A DNA stretch of 64,000 nt from positions 5,332,001 through 5,396,000 of the forward strand of contig OU862913.1 in NCBI GenBank assembly GCA_917880885.1, given 5' to 3'. This stretch comes from Limnephilus marmoratus (Eukaryota > Arthropoda > Insecta > Trichoptera > Limnephilidae). The translations under genes were made by a program, and so were the position numbers. The notes under the pieces are model-generated. The model did not search any database and was not told the origin of the DNA. It saw only the letters and a program-made list of their open reading frames with translations. Shown here piece by piece: positions 10,118-20,817 of this stretch. Every line of letters begins with the position of its first letter. The first letter of the stretch is position 1.

Positions 10118-10700
10118 GGGAAAGGAAGTCGTGGGAAGGGAAAAAAAACATAAGGGGTGGGTAGAAGGAATCTGGGGGTCGGTGTGTCCAAGAGTGACGG
10201 ACGTATGAATAAAATCCCCTCATTGCGGGTAAGACGATGTTCCGAGAGTCCTGCTAGAAAGGTCTACAGATCTTCCTCAACCGGTCTCTCGCGATCTAGC
10301 CTGCCACGCAATTGGTGAGAAGACTCATCCGCTGCCAGGACCCGGACAAACCTCACCCCGTGAACCCGGGCACCCACTGTCACAAAGTCACATATGGCAG
10401 AGATGTTGGTAATCCAATAAATGGTTCCCGGGCGGTGGTACCCATACCCGCCTCTCAAATTGATACCAGCCGCCCAAATCGAAATACTATCCAAAAGGTT
10501 ACTAGCCACAAGGTACTATTCACAAGGTGTTTTTTCACTGTTTTTTTCCACTGTCCATCACTACATACAAGGTCGATCCAACTATTCCACATCCCGCACT
10601 CAAAAACAATATACACACAAAATACATTTCTCAGAAGGACGTTCCATAATGTAATAACATCTTTTCAGACGCTGATGTTTTCCATTTGTCCTCAGACCAA
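10118..10700 (+). repeat. Dispersed repeat R1, right part
   Basis: Shares blocks with 53124-53400: GGTCGGTGTGTCCAAGAGTG, a GACGTATGAAT-like motif, GACAAACCTCACCCCGTGAA and GGCACCCACTG, at about 70-80 percent by eye. Several overlapping short reading frames lie here on both strands; none looks real. Class unknown, possibly a non-autonomous retroelement. Confidence 0.6.
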
Positions 10701-11640
10701 TTTACCAAATGCATAATAGGAAAAATAAAAACAAATTGTTAATTACGAACCCTCCACCCCTGCTGTGTATTATTTTATCATTCTCTTTTTTTGTTTTTCT
10801 TTTTTTATAATATTAATAATAATATTTGGATGATTTATCCAGACACCATTTTGTGAAAAATCATCTCAAGGGCGCTGGTAAATGGCTAATTATGTTTTTC
10901 CTTGAACATTATCTTATGATGTGAAAATGTATTTTATTTAGGTTTACAGTTTAATTCCATTTTATCTATCGTACATACTTTAATCTGTGTTTTTTCTTTT
11001 TTTTTATATTCATTCTTTTCTTCCTTTTTTACCACTTTATGTTTTCTTCGTTTTTTATGTATGTTTTTTTACATAATACTACGAATTTTTGTGGAAACTT
11101 CGTTGGTTCTTGCAACCATGTAATATATAATAACGTTATTGATATATGAATAATTGTTGGTTTCCCTAATGTACTAAATAAAAATTTAAAAAAAAACCAA
11201 GGTCGAAATACAAAACCGTCCCAAGATCGCCTCGCTGTCTTCCTTTTGAGCGGCCCACGGCTATTTTATAATTGGGCAAAAATATTTTAGAAAGCAGAAG
11301 ACACATGCAACAGGATCTAAAATGGCTACCACCGACTTACACTTAATGCTAATAAAACCAAATAAATCACTTTCAAAATAAATAAAAAGCTGTGAAGCAA
11401 ACCTGAACTTCAAAATCCATAGCCAGCATCACTTAAATGAACATTGTAATTTTCCTTCATTAGAAAACGTTGACCATAATATAATATATTTACCTAAGTA
11501 CGTGTAAAAATTAATCAAAAATAGAATGGATTGATCGCAAAAGTTGAAATTAAATTTTTTCATAACAATCAGGAATATCCCCATTACAAAGACTTAATAA
11601 AGATTTATTTAGCTCCTTGTCAATCACCAATTAAATACGG
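10701..11640. other. AT-rich non-coding stretch
   Basis: T-rich runs near 10780-10810 and 10985-11070, and an A-rich tail near 11180-11199 (AATAAAAATTTAAAAAAAAA) that could be the 3' end of a plus-strand retroelement joined to R1. From 11200 to 11640 nothing is recognised. Confidence 0.35.
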
Positions 11641-11695
11641 CATTATCGGATGGGGCAGGGGAAAGTAAGTAAGTAAGTGGAGGGAGCGCGACGTG

Positions 11696-11713
11696 ATCAC
11701 GTCGGGGTCACCA
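11696..11713 (-). other. Primer binding site, tRNA-Trp type
   Basis: Minus-strand TGGTGACCCCGACGTGAT is the reverse complement of the conserved 3' end of animal tRNA-Trp (ATCACGTCGGGGTCA plus CCA). It lies two bases after the LTR end. This is what identifies the GC-rich block as a 5' LTR. Confidence 0.75.
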
Positions 11714-11715
11714 GT

Positions 11716-12705
11716 TGAGGGAGCGGTCCAATATCGGTAGAGACGGGAGCGTAATGAAAGGCGTGCAGTCGATGTATGAGTCAGTCTTTTTTGTAGCTAC
11801 GTAGCGGAGGTCGATGCGGAGCGGAGTGACAGTGGATGAAGCTGCGTGATGAGTGAAGAGAAGGTCAGGACACTACGGCGGTGAAGATCACTGGTCTTCA
11901 GGAAGCCGGCGTGTTGCCCTACACCGTGGCGGTGTAGACGTGACCTTGGTCCAGGCGGTCGACCGTCGTCGCGTTGACGAGGTATTGGCGGCTGTGTGCC
12001 CAGTGGGTCGGAGCACACACGTGACGCAGGAAGGAACCTTGAGAGGCGATGAGGATGCTGATTGCTGCTCATTGCAGGATGCTTGTTGCTGCTCGTTGCA
12101 GGATGTGTTGCTGCTCGTTGCAGGATTGCTGGCGCGTTGCCTGTTGTGGTTGCTGCTCGTTGCAGGATGCTGATTGACATCTCATGTCGAGATGGTAGTT
12201 GGAGAAGTTCCTCGAAGGTGCTGGAATGTTCCTGGGTCACACTGGATAAATAATGGTGTTCACTGTTGACTGCGCGAGGCCCGTGCCCCGCGCAGGCGGG
12301 TAGAGAGTTACTACACTGCACTTATTCGCGGCACTGCTCGGTGTGTGTTACTCGACCGGATGAATGGAGGGACTGACTTGAGACTAGACTTGAGACTGAG
12401 CTGCATGCGGCTCGTGCTCGCTTTTATACTCTGCCGGACGGGCAAGTAGTTTCGCTGACGGTAGGTAACGCCGGGCGAACTCACGCAAAGTCGAGATATC
12501 GCTAGAACTTTCTGCGTGCACTTGTTTGGTACAGCCAGACGTTCTAGCTCTTTCGCGTAGGTGGCGGAATTATTATTCCACGGTGGGTAGACATGTGCCA
12601 GCGGGCGCGCGGTACCTGGCTGTAGATTCTTCGTAGATGTGTTTCTAGTGCATTCGCCTAGAGTCCAGTGGCGGAGTAATTAATTCGGCACAAGTGGCCG
12701 CCACA
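11716..12705 (-). mobile_element. BEL/Pao-type 5' LTR (element truncated after PBS)
   Basis: On the minus strand this GC-rich block starts TGTGGCGGCCACTTGTG and ends near CCCTCA, directly before a tRNA-type primer site. It contains AGAGTATAAAAGCGAGC (TATA box) near 12420, followed by TCAGTCTCA-type start sequence. Length about 990 bases. Only about 60-100 bases of internal sequence follow the primer site before similarity ends near 11640, with no gag or pol, so this is an isolated 5' LTR plus leader. The BEL/Pao label rests on the tRNA-Trp site and insect LTR style; Ty3/gypsy is possible. Reading frames inside it are not genes. Confidence 0.65.
12057..12178 (+). repeat. Short tandem repeats in LTR
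   Basis: Four imperfect copies of a 24-30 base unit built on TTGCTGCTCGTTGCAGGATG. They lie in the R/U5 part of the LTR and create spurious reading frames on both strands. Confidence 0.7.
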
Positions 12706-13078
12706 CTTATACTAAATTCTCCAATTGAAATCCACAATGAAAATTATATTGATAGCCTTAAATCTTCAATAATCTTAAAATCTGGTCAATTAAACAACTT
12801 TATTCTAAAACCATACTCTTTTTCATTCATTAATTCAAAACACAAGAAATAAAAACTAATACGTACATTAGAAACACTACATTTTAGAGTTAAAACAAAT
12901 CCATAAGGAACTACAAATACAACATTTGGGCAAAAAAAGCTTCTTATAATATTGTACCTAACTCGATAATAAACTCCCACTCACAGAGATCAGAATTAGA
13001 AAACATTAAGGCACCAAATACGGTTTGAAACCGAAAACCCTCAACTGTACAAAAAATATACAATCTAATACGTTACAT

Positions 13079-14163
13079 CATGGGTCGGCAACCTGCGGCC
13101 CGCGGGCCGCATGCGTCCCGCGAGGAGTTTTGGTGCGGCCCGCAAGATTCTCGCCGCAACGCACGTGATGGACAATATCGTTTTATTTGAGGAAAGAAAT
13201 ACGTGACTTCATGGAGATGACAGGAAAGACAGTGTACGAACTTTCCAATAACCAGTGGGTTGTAGGTCTTGGATTTTTTAACTGATTGTATTCAGATGTT
13301 AAATCATTTGAAATTAAACTATCATTGTTTATCAAGCATATCGATGGAAGGAAACTCGATCATTTTCCAAATTGCAAGAAAGCAATAGAAGAAGCTGGGA
13401 TAAATTTTATTTGGGAAAATACTAACATGAAAAGTGCATTACTACAACTTCAAACTGACTTTCAAAACCGGTTTGCTGATTTAAAAAAATCTCATGTTCA
13501 TAAGATGGAGATTTTTGAAAACCCCTTCGCAGTGGATATCGATAATCTACCAAACTATTTGCAAATCAACATGATAGATTTGCAAAGTGATAATATCCTT
13601 AAAATGGCATTTAAGGAAAAAAATAACTTGGTAGATTTCTACGGGTAAAGTACAAAGAAAAAAGTTCCTTCCTTCCTTCCTTTCTTCCTTCCGAAAAGTA
13701 CAAATAATTAAAAAGGTTTGCCCAGCAAATAATTACTATGTTTGGTAGTACGTATATTTGTGGGCAAACTTTTTCAATTCTTAATTATCGGAAAAACAAA
13801 CACTGTTCTCGATTATCACATTTACATTTGGACGCAATACTACGCGTCTCCACATCAAAAATGCAAGCAAATATTAAAGAACTTTCAAGTCAAATCCAAC
13901 AACAAAAATCCCATTGAGTTCTGTTCGAAGTTTCTTTTACATTTCTTTTACTCTTTCATAAAAAATGATTTATATTGCCATTTTATTTATGTAGCCATTT
14001 TAACAACAATAAATGTCGTAAAAATACGAAAACCGTTTTATTTTTAGAACTGATATATTGTAGTTATACTGTAATGATATGCAGTGGCGTAGCTAGCATG
14101 GGTGCCACCTGTACTGTAAGTCGTGTATTTGGCCCTTAGACCACAAAAGGTTGCCGACCCATG
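13079..14163 (+). mobile_element. Internally deleted hAT element
   Basis: Left end CATGGGTCGGCAACCT and right end AGGTTGCCGACCCATG form inverted repeats of 16 bases. Subterminal sequence (CTGCGGCCCGCGGGCCGCAT on the left, TTTGGCCCTTAGACCACAAA on the right) is typical of hAT elements that encode GTF2IRD2/ZBED-like transposases. Two transposase segments remain. A clear 8-base target duplication was not found. A CAGTGGCGTAGCTAGC stretch near 14081 resembles another hAT end and may be a small secondary insertion. Confidence 0.75.
13286..13917 (+). pseudogene. hAT transposase fragments
   Basis: 13286-13648 is open for 120 residues with the hAT middle-region pattern: VKSFEIKLSLF, HFPNCKKAIEEAG, LQTDFQNRFADLKK, IFENPFAVDIDNLPNYLQ, DLQSDNILKMAF. 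After a gap with a CCTT microsatellite (13664-13690), 13830-13917 encodes the C-terminal end AILRVSTSKMQANIKELSSQ to QKSH and a stop, which fits the extreme C-terminus of this transposase group. The N-terminal BED finger, the catalytic region and the dimerisation core between the two pieces are missing. Not functional. Confidence 0.75.
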
Positions 14164-14753
14164 CACATTATAATATTTATGATTACTATTTGTGGTGGTT
14201 TGTGATTTTTTGGCCATTTAAAGTGATGATCGCATAGTGAGTGTCTGTCATAGTTGATATATACAATGGATTTATTAAATCTACCTTGATGATGGACAAT
14301 GTTACGCTTTCCGAAAGGTTTTCTAGAGAGGGAGGTAGCGCAATACGGCATAATACCCCCAAAACAAATTACGATAATGGATTTATTGTCTAGATTACTC
14401 TTAACAACGATTTGATCTATACGACTACAATTGATTGACTCCAGTTCTATTGTTGGTGTGGTGACAGCTAGCCGATTTCCTTATAAAGTTAGTACATTTA
14501 GATATTCGTTCGCTTGGGGATACATTTTGTTGAAAATATTACTTCGATTATACAGGTGTTTGGCATTGCTCAAGGTTTGATAAAATTTCATGCAGTGAAT
14601 GAATGCTTTTATATTATGTGTGTTCGGAGAACTGTATAAGGATTGTTCTGTGATTATCAAGTTGAAGCTGAAGACATTTTGCATTTTTAATTGTGAACTC
14701 TTTGACTGAGTGTGTGATATGATTTTGATGTATTCAATTACATATTATTGCAG
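14164..14753. other. Intron sequence with a Penelope-like terminal relic
   Basis: 14290-14330 holds TTGATGATGGACAATG...CCGAAAGG and 14330-14360 GGAGGTAGCGCAATACGGCA, shared with 50480-50520 and 54065-54130 (other strand). These resemble the hammerhead-bearing terminal repeats of Penelope-like elements. From about 14520 to 14753 the sequence matches 21200-21429, the intron upstream of cassette B, for example GCATTTTTAATTGTGAACTC and TTTGACTGAGTGTGTGATAT. So the tandem duplication that made A and B included intron sequence. Confidence 0.55.
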
Positions 14754-14900
14754 ATGTCATTAAGGTGGAGACTGTACCCATCAAGGCAGAACCAGGACCC
14801 CGAGAAGGAGAGGGAATACCTTATACGGAAATAGATATTGACCCGACAGATATTAAAAAGGAATGCTTAGAGTACACTGAAAATGTTGCCGAAACTGCAG
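14754..14900 (+). CDS. Internal acidic exon, ZNF cassette A
   Basis: Acceptor TATTATTGCAG before 14754, donor ACTGCAG|GTAAATTC after 14900; 147 bases, phase 1 at both ends. It encodes VIKVETVPIKAEPGPREGE, then IPYTEIDIDPTDIKKEC, LEYTENVAETAG. Three lysines (IKVE, IKAE, IKKE) fit ψKxE. It is very close to the exons of cassettes B and C. Its own finger exon (14998 on) has lost the in-phase start, so in frame it could only be used by splicing on to cassette B. The frame is open and the splice sites are good. Confidence 0.7.
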
Positions 14901-14997
14901 GTAAATTCAATATTTGTTTGTGTGAGTTTGTCTTAATAATTTTCTCGTTTCATTAAAGATAACAATTTATTGAGCTTTACACGGCATCTTTTAGCAG

Positions 14998-15397
14998 ACT
15001 GGAGAAAAATCTCATTTTTGTTCCTATTGTAACTATTCCTCATTAAACATTTCAGATTTAACAAAGCACTTACGCACCCAAACTGGAGAAAAGCCGCATT
15101 CATCTCCTAATTGTAACTACTACTGCTCAGAAAAATCAGCGGTAATAGTGCATTTGCGTACCCATACTGGAGAAAAAGCTTATTCATGTTCCTACTGTAA
15201 CTATTCATGTTCTCAAAGGGGAAATTTAAAGAAGCACATCCTAACCCATACTGGAGAAAAACCTCATTTATGTTCCCATTGTAACTACTCCTGCTATCGC
15301 AAGTCAGATTTAACAGTGCACTTACGCATCCATACTGGAGAAAAACCTCATTCATGTCCCCAATGTAACTACTCCTGCTCAGACAAATCACATTTAA
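14998..15397 (+). pseudogene. ZNF cassette A finger exon, first half
   Basis: Open from the AG at 14997 to the insertion at 15397. Five fingers can be read. Finger 1 ends in Gln instead of His (HLRTQ), finger 2 lacks its first Cys (SPNC), fingers 3 and 4 are complete (CSYCNYSCSQRGNLKKHILTH-like and CSHCNYSCYRKSDL), and finger 5 is cut at KSHL. Compared with cassette B, the first about 24 bases of the exon (linker before the fingers) are deleted, so a phase 1 donor joined at this acceptor does not enter the finger frame. A piggyBac MITE then interrupts finger 5; the array resumes at 16108. Almost surely non-functional. Confidence 0.75.
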
Positions 15398-16107
15398 CCC
15401 ATTGGCCACAGAATTAATGAACCAAAAAGTTGGCCTTTACCACTGAATTAATTTTGTACCAAAAATTGAAAACCTGCATCGGTGTACTAAATCTATTGTT
15501 ACTTTTGAACCGTATATTCAAATGAATGAATTTCTTTAAATTTGTTTACATATTAGATTAAGGTAAAGAAAAACATAAAAATTAAATTTTTATAAAATAT
15601 TAAAATATGTGTAAATAAGGTTACAAATATAACCTTCTCCTTTTTCGTAAGTTTTTTTCCACATTTTTATCCAAAAAGTTACAAAAAAACATAATATTCA
15701 TTAATCGAACAATAATAATTTTTGATTTTTATATACATGTATACTAATAACTAATAAAATAATTGTCTATGATAGTCCTCAAAACAATCAGGGACGTTCA
15801 GGTTCACTACCAAAAGCCTAGAACCACTCGCAATATTGAAGAAATTAAATGGCGGCTGGCTGCATACAAAACTTGGAACACAAATATCAGGGAAAAAATA
15901 TAAGAAACATATTATTGCCAATTCTATGAAATTAATCATTAATTACCTACAGAGCGTTTGGCATTGAAAATTTTATTGAAAAATGTCACTATCGTGCTCG
16001 TTTTCCGTTTTTTGACTGACCTACTCTAGCCCGTCAGCGTGCCGGGGTTTGTGGTTAAGTACCTGAGTTGCACACCCGGCAGGCTGTCGGGGTTTGTGGC
16101 CAATGGG
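15398..16107. mobile_element. piggyBac-like MITE inside a zinc finger
   Basis: Inverted ends CCCATTGGCCACA and TGTGGCCAATGGG flanked by TTAA on both sides (15394-15397 and 16108-16111): the exact hallmark of piggyBac transposition. Removing the element and one TTAA restores the finger frame KSHL-TRHIRTH across the break. The right end holds a subterminal repeat (GCCGGGGTTTGTGG twice, 16041-16055 and 16087-16099 in variant form). 710 bases, no transposase. Confidence 0.9.
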
Positions 16108-16423
16108 TTAACAAGGCACATACGCACCCATATTGGAAAAAAACCTTTTTCTTGTTCCTACTGCAGCTTTTCATGTTCTCAAAAGGGAAATTTAAAACGT
16201 CACATTCTTTACCATTCTGAAAAAAAATCTCATTCATGTTCCCTTTGTAACTACTCCTGCTCACGCAAGTCAGATTTAACAAGGCACTTTCGCACCCATA
16301 CCGAAAAAAGCCAAATTTATGTTCCCACGGTAACTACTCCTACTCAGACAAATCTTATTTAACTAGGCACTTATGTACCCACTCTATTCCCTGTCCCCAT
16401 CGTAACTAATCCTTAATTATTAA
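16108..16423 (+). pseudogene. ZNF cassette A finger exon, second half
   Basis: Continuation of the array after the piggyBac MITE: end of finger 5 (TRHIRTHIGKKP), finger 6 (CSYCSFSCSQKGNLKRHILYH without the usual TGEKP after it), finger 7 (CSLCNYSCSRKSDLTRHF). After THTEKS a one-base shift throws the next finger out of frame, though its relic (TACTCAGACAAATCTTATT and so on) is readable to about 16410. No normal stop position. The 3' end is bordered by the Harbinger element. Confidence 0.75.
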
Positions 16424-16688
16424 GGGCGGCTTGCACCAAAAATTAAATATGATTTAAATATCAAGTTAAACACACTATTTGATTTAAGTCGACTTGGCGT
16501 CTTGCACCACAAAATTTAAGTCGCTAAATGCGTTTAACTAACTGTCAAAGTTAAATACCCGAAAAGGTCTGTTTAACTGAGTTAAAATGCGTTTAACAAC
16601 TGTCAGTGTCAGTAGTGACGAAAATTCGTAGGTTATCTCTCCGATTGTCTGATACTGCTAAAATCTGTCTAATTAATCTGTATTCACG

Positions 16689-17752
16689 ATGGACATTTGG
16701 GATTTGTATTCTGACGATGACGAAGAAATTATAGATTTTATAAGTAGACCGTTTATAGTGAGAGAAGTAAACACAAGAACAAATTTATTTGATACACTCA
16801 GTGCCAAAAAGTTTCAAAGAAGATTTCGTCTCAGCAAAGAAACGACATCATTATTAGTGCAAGAAATTAAACCTCAGTTAAAATTCAACACCAATAAAAA
16901 CAATGCTGTGACACCTATGAATCAAGTATTATGCACATTGAGATTTTATGCAACAGGGAGTCAATTAATTACTTGTGGCGACGTGATTGGCGTTGACGAG
17001 TCCACAGCTTGTCGTATAGTGCACCGTGTTACCCATGCTATCGCTTCTCTGTATAAAAAAATTATCAAGAGCGGCAGAGAATAGCAGCAGAATTTTACAG
17101 AATAGCGAAATTTCCTCGAGTATGTGGTGCCATTGATGGCACTCATGTGCGCTTATTGTCTCCTGGCGGAAGTATGGCAGAGATTTTCAGAAATGGAAAA
17201 GGATATTTTTCTATTAATACTCAGTGTGTAGCTGCAGCTGATCTGCAATTCCTCGATGTTGTGGCACGGTGGCATGGATCTGCCCATGATTCCAATATAT
17301 GGGACAATTCTGCCTTGAAAAAAAGTTTTCTTCAGGGAAATTTTGGCAACAAAGTATTGTTAGGTGACAGTGGTTATGTTCAAACCAGTTATATGATGAC
17401 ACCACTTACGGAAGGTACTATACAAACGACAGGACAAGAATTATACCAGGAGTCACAAATAAAGACAGTAAATGTTGTTGAAAGGGCTTTTGTAATTTGG
17501 AAAAGGAGATTTCCAATTTTATCTAGGGGAATAAGCATAAAACTATGTAGAGTACCAGGCATTATTGTGGCTACAGCTGTACTTCATAACTTAGCCATTC
17601 AACAAAAACAAAATATCCCAGAAGAAGATCCTAAATACCCAGTGCTTGAAGAAGATAGGATTGCTCAACCTTCAACATCAATACTGCAACAGCGAGGTGT
17701 TCGTAACTTGGAGCGAACACTCCTTATCGAGGAATACTTTGCAAGGTTGTAA
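16689..17752 (+). pseudogene. HARBI1-like transposase, one frameshift
   Basis: Residues 1-131 from ATG 16689 give the N-terminal part (FQRRFRLSKETTSLLVQEI, VLCTLRFYATGSQL, GVDESTACRIVHRVT). Near 17085 the frame shifts by one base; the second part reads CGAIDGTHVRLLSPGG, WHGSAHDSNIWDNS, LLGDSGYV and NVVERAFVIWKRRFPIL, then CRVPGIIVATAVLHNLAI. The D of AIDGTH, the D of HDSNIW and the E of VERAF match the DDE triad of Harbinger transposases. Apart from the frameshift the gene is full length. Inactive unless the shift is a sequencing error. Confidence 0.85.
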
Positions 17753-18468
17753 ACTTCAAATTATACTTACCTACAGCATTCTTGTAATTTAAAACAATCT
17801 ATTTAAAAGAATTAAAAAACGTAATTACTAAGATAATTGTTTTTTTTTAAGTCTAACAACAAAAGCTCTTTTTGTCGCATTTCTTCCTGATGTTTACATT
17901 TTATTTTTTCCTCTAATTCTAGAGAGTTTATTTTTTTCTTATTCTGAATTTCTATTAGCAATGGCTACTTTTGTAGCTGAACCAACTCCAGCTTTGCCTC
18001 AGAAAGGTCTGTGAAACTTTCTTTGACGTTTTTTTTAAACTTCTTTGGACTTCCTTCAGTCTTATCTGGAAATAAAAGAGTATATAAATTAAGATTTAGG
18101 GGTACAGTAGGATTGGGAAAAACAACACCCCTTCCGAATTATCGAGGGATCCGGATTATAGTATGCAATTTTTTAATAAGAAAAAACACATTTTTAACTT
18201 GGGTTTCATTTATTAAAGTAAAAATTTAAAGCCAATTTAGACAAGAATATGTATGTACGTACAAATGTACTTAAACAAAATTCAAACATGTAAGAAATTT
18301 GGGCACTTAAAGTGAAAAAAACCTAAAAGTTAATTAACTGAACTGAAGTAACGGGAGTCCGGATTAGCAAGGCTCTACTATATCTCACAATAGAAAGCGG
18401 TATCACCACTCCGCAGAGGGTGAGGGATTAGGAATAGCATTTATTTATTAACAGATTATAGTTAGAGA

Positions 18469-18573
18469 CAAGGGCGGATCCAGGATTTTTTTCTGGGGGG
18501 GGGCACAAGGGGCGGACGGGCAAGAAAATGTTTGATAGAGTGCCCCCGTGCCCCCCCCCTAAATCCGCCCTTG
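18469..18573. mobile_element. hAT MITE, 105 bases
   Basis: Ends CAAGGGCGGAT and ATCCGCCCTTG, with an 8-base target duplication GTTAGAGA at 18461-18468 and 18574-18581. G-rich and C-rich tracts inside (GGGGGGGGG and CCCCCCCC) could pair. Confidence 0.85.
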
Positions 18574-18803
18574 GTTAGAGACCAACCAACTGCAAATAAT
18601 ATTGAATACCATAAATATAAGATTGATATAATCAGATAGTAAAAATATGAGGGGGTATTTCACCATCCTCCTCACGTACATTTTAGATTAATTATTATAC
18701 GGGATTTATTTATATTAAGTCTAAATTTACTATTCGGCACTTGAACCTAGGTATGAATAATGGCTACATACAGGATAAGTTAGCCGAGTTTTTTACCAGT
18801 TGC

Positions 18804-19556
18804 CGGTGGCGTAACCTAACATTTTTAACAAAATTTATTAAAAATTATAAACTTTAAAAAGTATATAAAATCAGTTAGACCCAACTAAAGACCTTACAAA
18901 TTCGAATAAATTATTTAAAAAAAAACTCTAGAATGTGTTGGTATACGTAAAAAAGACATATGAATCATTAGTTAGGGAAATTCTCAGTTTTCAGTCCACC
19001 TTCAGAGACGAAGTAAAAAAGGCTTCGTGTATTAGAGAACTCGTTGATTTATTGATAATAACGATTCATTTAAGTCGTGCAGCTTTCCTGAAATATGTAC
19101 CTACCGCATTAATGTTATTTATTACAGTTCCTGTGACTACAGCTAATGCTGAAAGATCGAAATTAAAATTAATAAAAATCCATTTAAGAAACTCAATGGG
19201 ACAAGACAGGCTACATGTATAAACTTGGCTATTCCGTCTATTGGAAATTCTATGGCCCGATCTTCAAACTTTGATGACGTTATTGATACTTTTGCCGAAC
19301 AGAAAGCTCGGAGAAAAGAATTTCATTAATAAATATCTTGTAAAGAATAAATCCCTATGCTTTTGAAAATAGATTAATATTTTTTTTTTAGATATTTAAT
19401 GAAAATGCACACAATATAATTAGTACTGTTGGGTAACTTTTTGCATGAGTGATTTATTAAAATTGAATTAGGTACAACGTAACGATCTTTACAGGGGGGG
19501 AGAGGGGGGCATCCAATAATTTGCCACGGGCCCCAGATGGTATAGTTACGCCACTG
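18804..19556 (+). mobile_element. Deleted hAT element with transposase tail
   Basis: Ends CGGTGGCGTAAC and GTTACGCCACTG, with 8-base target duplication CCAGTTGC at 18796-18803 and 19557-19564. Contains only the 3' part of a transposase (18935-19330). The subterminal TGGGGCCCGTGGC on the reverse strand of the right end is common in this hAT group. Confidence 0.85.
18935..19330 (+). pseudogene. hAT transposase C-terminal dimerisation region
   Basis: The segment LLIITIHLSRAAFLKYVPTA, FITVPVTTANAERS, KLKLIKIHLRNSMGQDRL matches the hAT family C-terminal dimerisation domain, where a TVPVTSATAERSFS-like motif is usual; here residues after AERS are lost. A stop then a frame change follow, after which NLAIPSIGNSMARSSNFDDV to QKARRKEFH can be read to a stop at 19328. 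No catalytic region remains. Resembles the ZMYM/ZBED5-like hAT branch. Confidence 0.75.
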
Positions 19557-20529
19557 CCAGTTGCAAATATTTATTTGTTTATTTATTAATATTCGTTATG
19601 TGTATGGATAAGCTATGAGGAAGATGGTGAAATACCCCCCGTGCATTAGTAAGTCATTTACAAGTCACTTCTGTCCTGTTTTCTACTGCGATAACCGCAT
19701 TTTCTTCTTCCGCTGCTACTAGTACAACTAAAATATAATAATATTCATTTAAACGTTCATCTTAAATTATAATACAATTCAAAAGTAAAGATTGCTTAAG
19801 TAAGTACCTACCTAAGTTATTTTCAATGGGCATAATTCTGTCTTTCTCAGGAATACTTTCTTGATACTGTTGCATCAAGAGCGCATCACCATCCTATACA
19901 GTGTAAAGGTCATCTACTTGAGCTTCAATAATTTTTTTTAGTTGATCCAACGGATCTTCTTCATCAGAAGGAGGGGGACCACCGCCTGAAATAATTCATA
20001 TATATTAATTACCATATATTTGGTTTCAAATATGAAACTACTTTCACTACAAAATAAACAAACATACTTGTGTCCATTATTAGTTTTTACGTGCAATTTC
20101 TTTCTTCTTCAATTCTTTTTCCAATTCTCCAAATTGTTTTTGCACAGCTCCGCTGACTGATCAGTGTACTGTGACACTGCATCTCAGTCTCTTCCATTTT
20201 CTCCAATGGCATCGATTAATTTTTGTTTTTGACTTGAATCTAAAACGTAAAATCGACACAGTTATATTATAACGTATGCTACCACCGACAGAAATTATTC
20301 TTGAACCTGGAATCAAACCCAGATCCGCTTTGCATTCATTTAAATGTGTTGAAACTTGCTAAATTGCAATTTTTACATTGTTTACAGTGTAAACATTGCA
20401 ATTAAGCAAGTTTTAACACATTTAAATGACAGGCTAGTAAAGTTACGGGAAACAGGCTAGGAAGAAGATGATGTATGTATTTCAAAAGGGGCCATGGACC
20501 ATCAAGATTTCTAAATAATAGGTACTAAC

Positions 20530-20817
20530 CTGCCAAGACCATTTTCGCATCTGAATGTTGTTTTTTGATTTTGCTCTTCATATTTCGGTAGCAACTTATT
20601 AGATTTTCCGTAGATCTATGAACATTTTTATTATTTGCATTGAAAATATCCGTTATTTTGGCCTAAGTCTCTTGCTTCACAATAGTTTTTACCTCGTCAG
20701 TTTTTTTGTTCTCTATAATGTGATTGTATGACTCCATTACTTTAAAAAACAACAATTGTTCTTCCCTAGAAAAGTTGGGAGCTCTCGCTCTGGATTTGCT
20801 AATGTTTCGGCACTCAT
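20530..20817 (-). pseudogene. Harbinger Myb/SANT-like gene, broken
   Basis: On the minus strand RAPNFSREEQLLFFKVMES, YNHIIENKKTDEVKTIVKQE, then an in-frame TAG, then AKITDIFNANNKNVHRSTEN, LISCYRNMKSKIKKQ. This is the Myb/SANT-like DNA-binding pattern found in the second protein of Harbinger elements. The stop sits where Trp is usual (TGG to TAG). The ATG at 20817 is one frame off from the domain, so there is also a frameshift near 20790. The end at 20530 is a good splice donor (GGCAG|GTTAG); later exons were not identified. Confidence 0.7.

Noticed and set aside
10264..10716. Short frames in repeat R1
   Set aside because: Not kept in the second R1 copy at 53030-53400.
11797..12321. Overlapping frames on both strands of the GC-rich block
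   Set aside because: They lie inside an LTR with short tandem repeats; no family signature, and the block is explained by the LTR and tRNA-Trp primer site.
13079..13086. 8-base target duplication for the hAT at 13079-14163
   Set aside because: The flanks (CGTTACAT and CACATTAT) share only ACAT, which is not convincing.
16421..16424. Treating the 4.7-kb element as piggyBac because of TTAA flanks
   Set aside because: Its ends do not start with CCC and it encodes a Harbinger-type DDE transposase and Myb-like protein.
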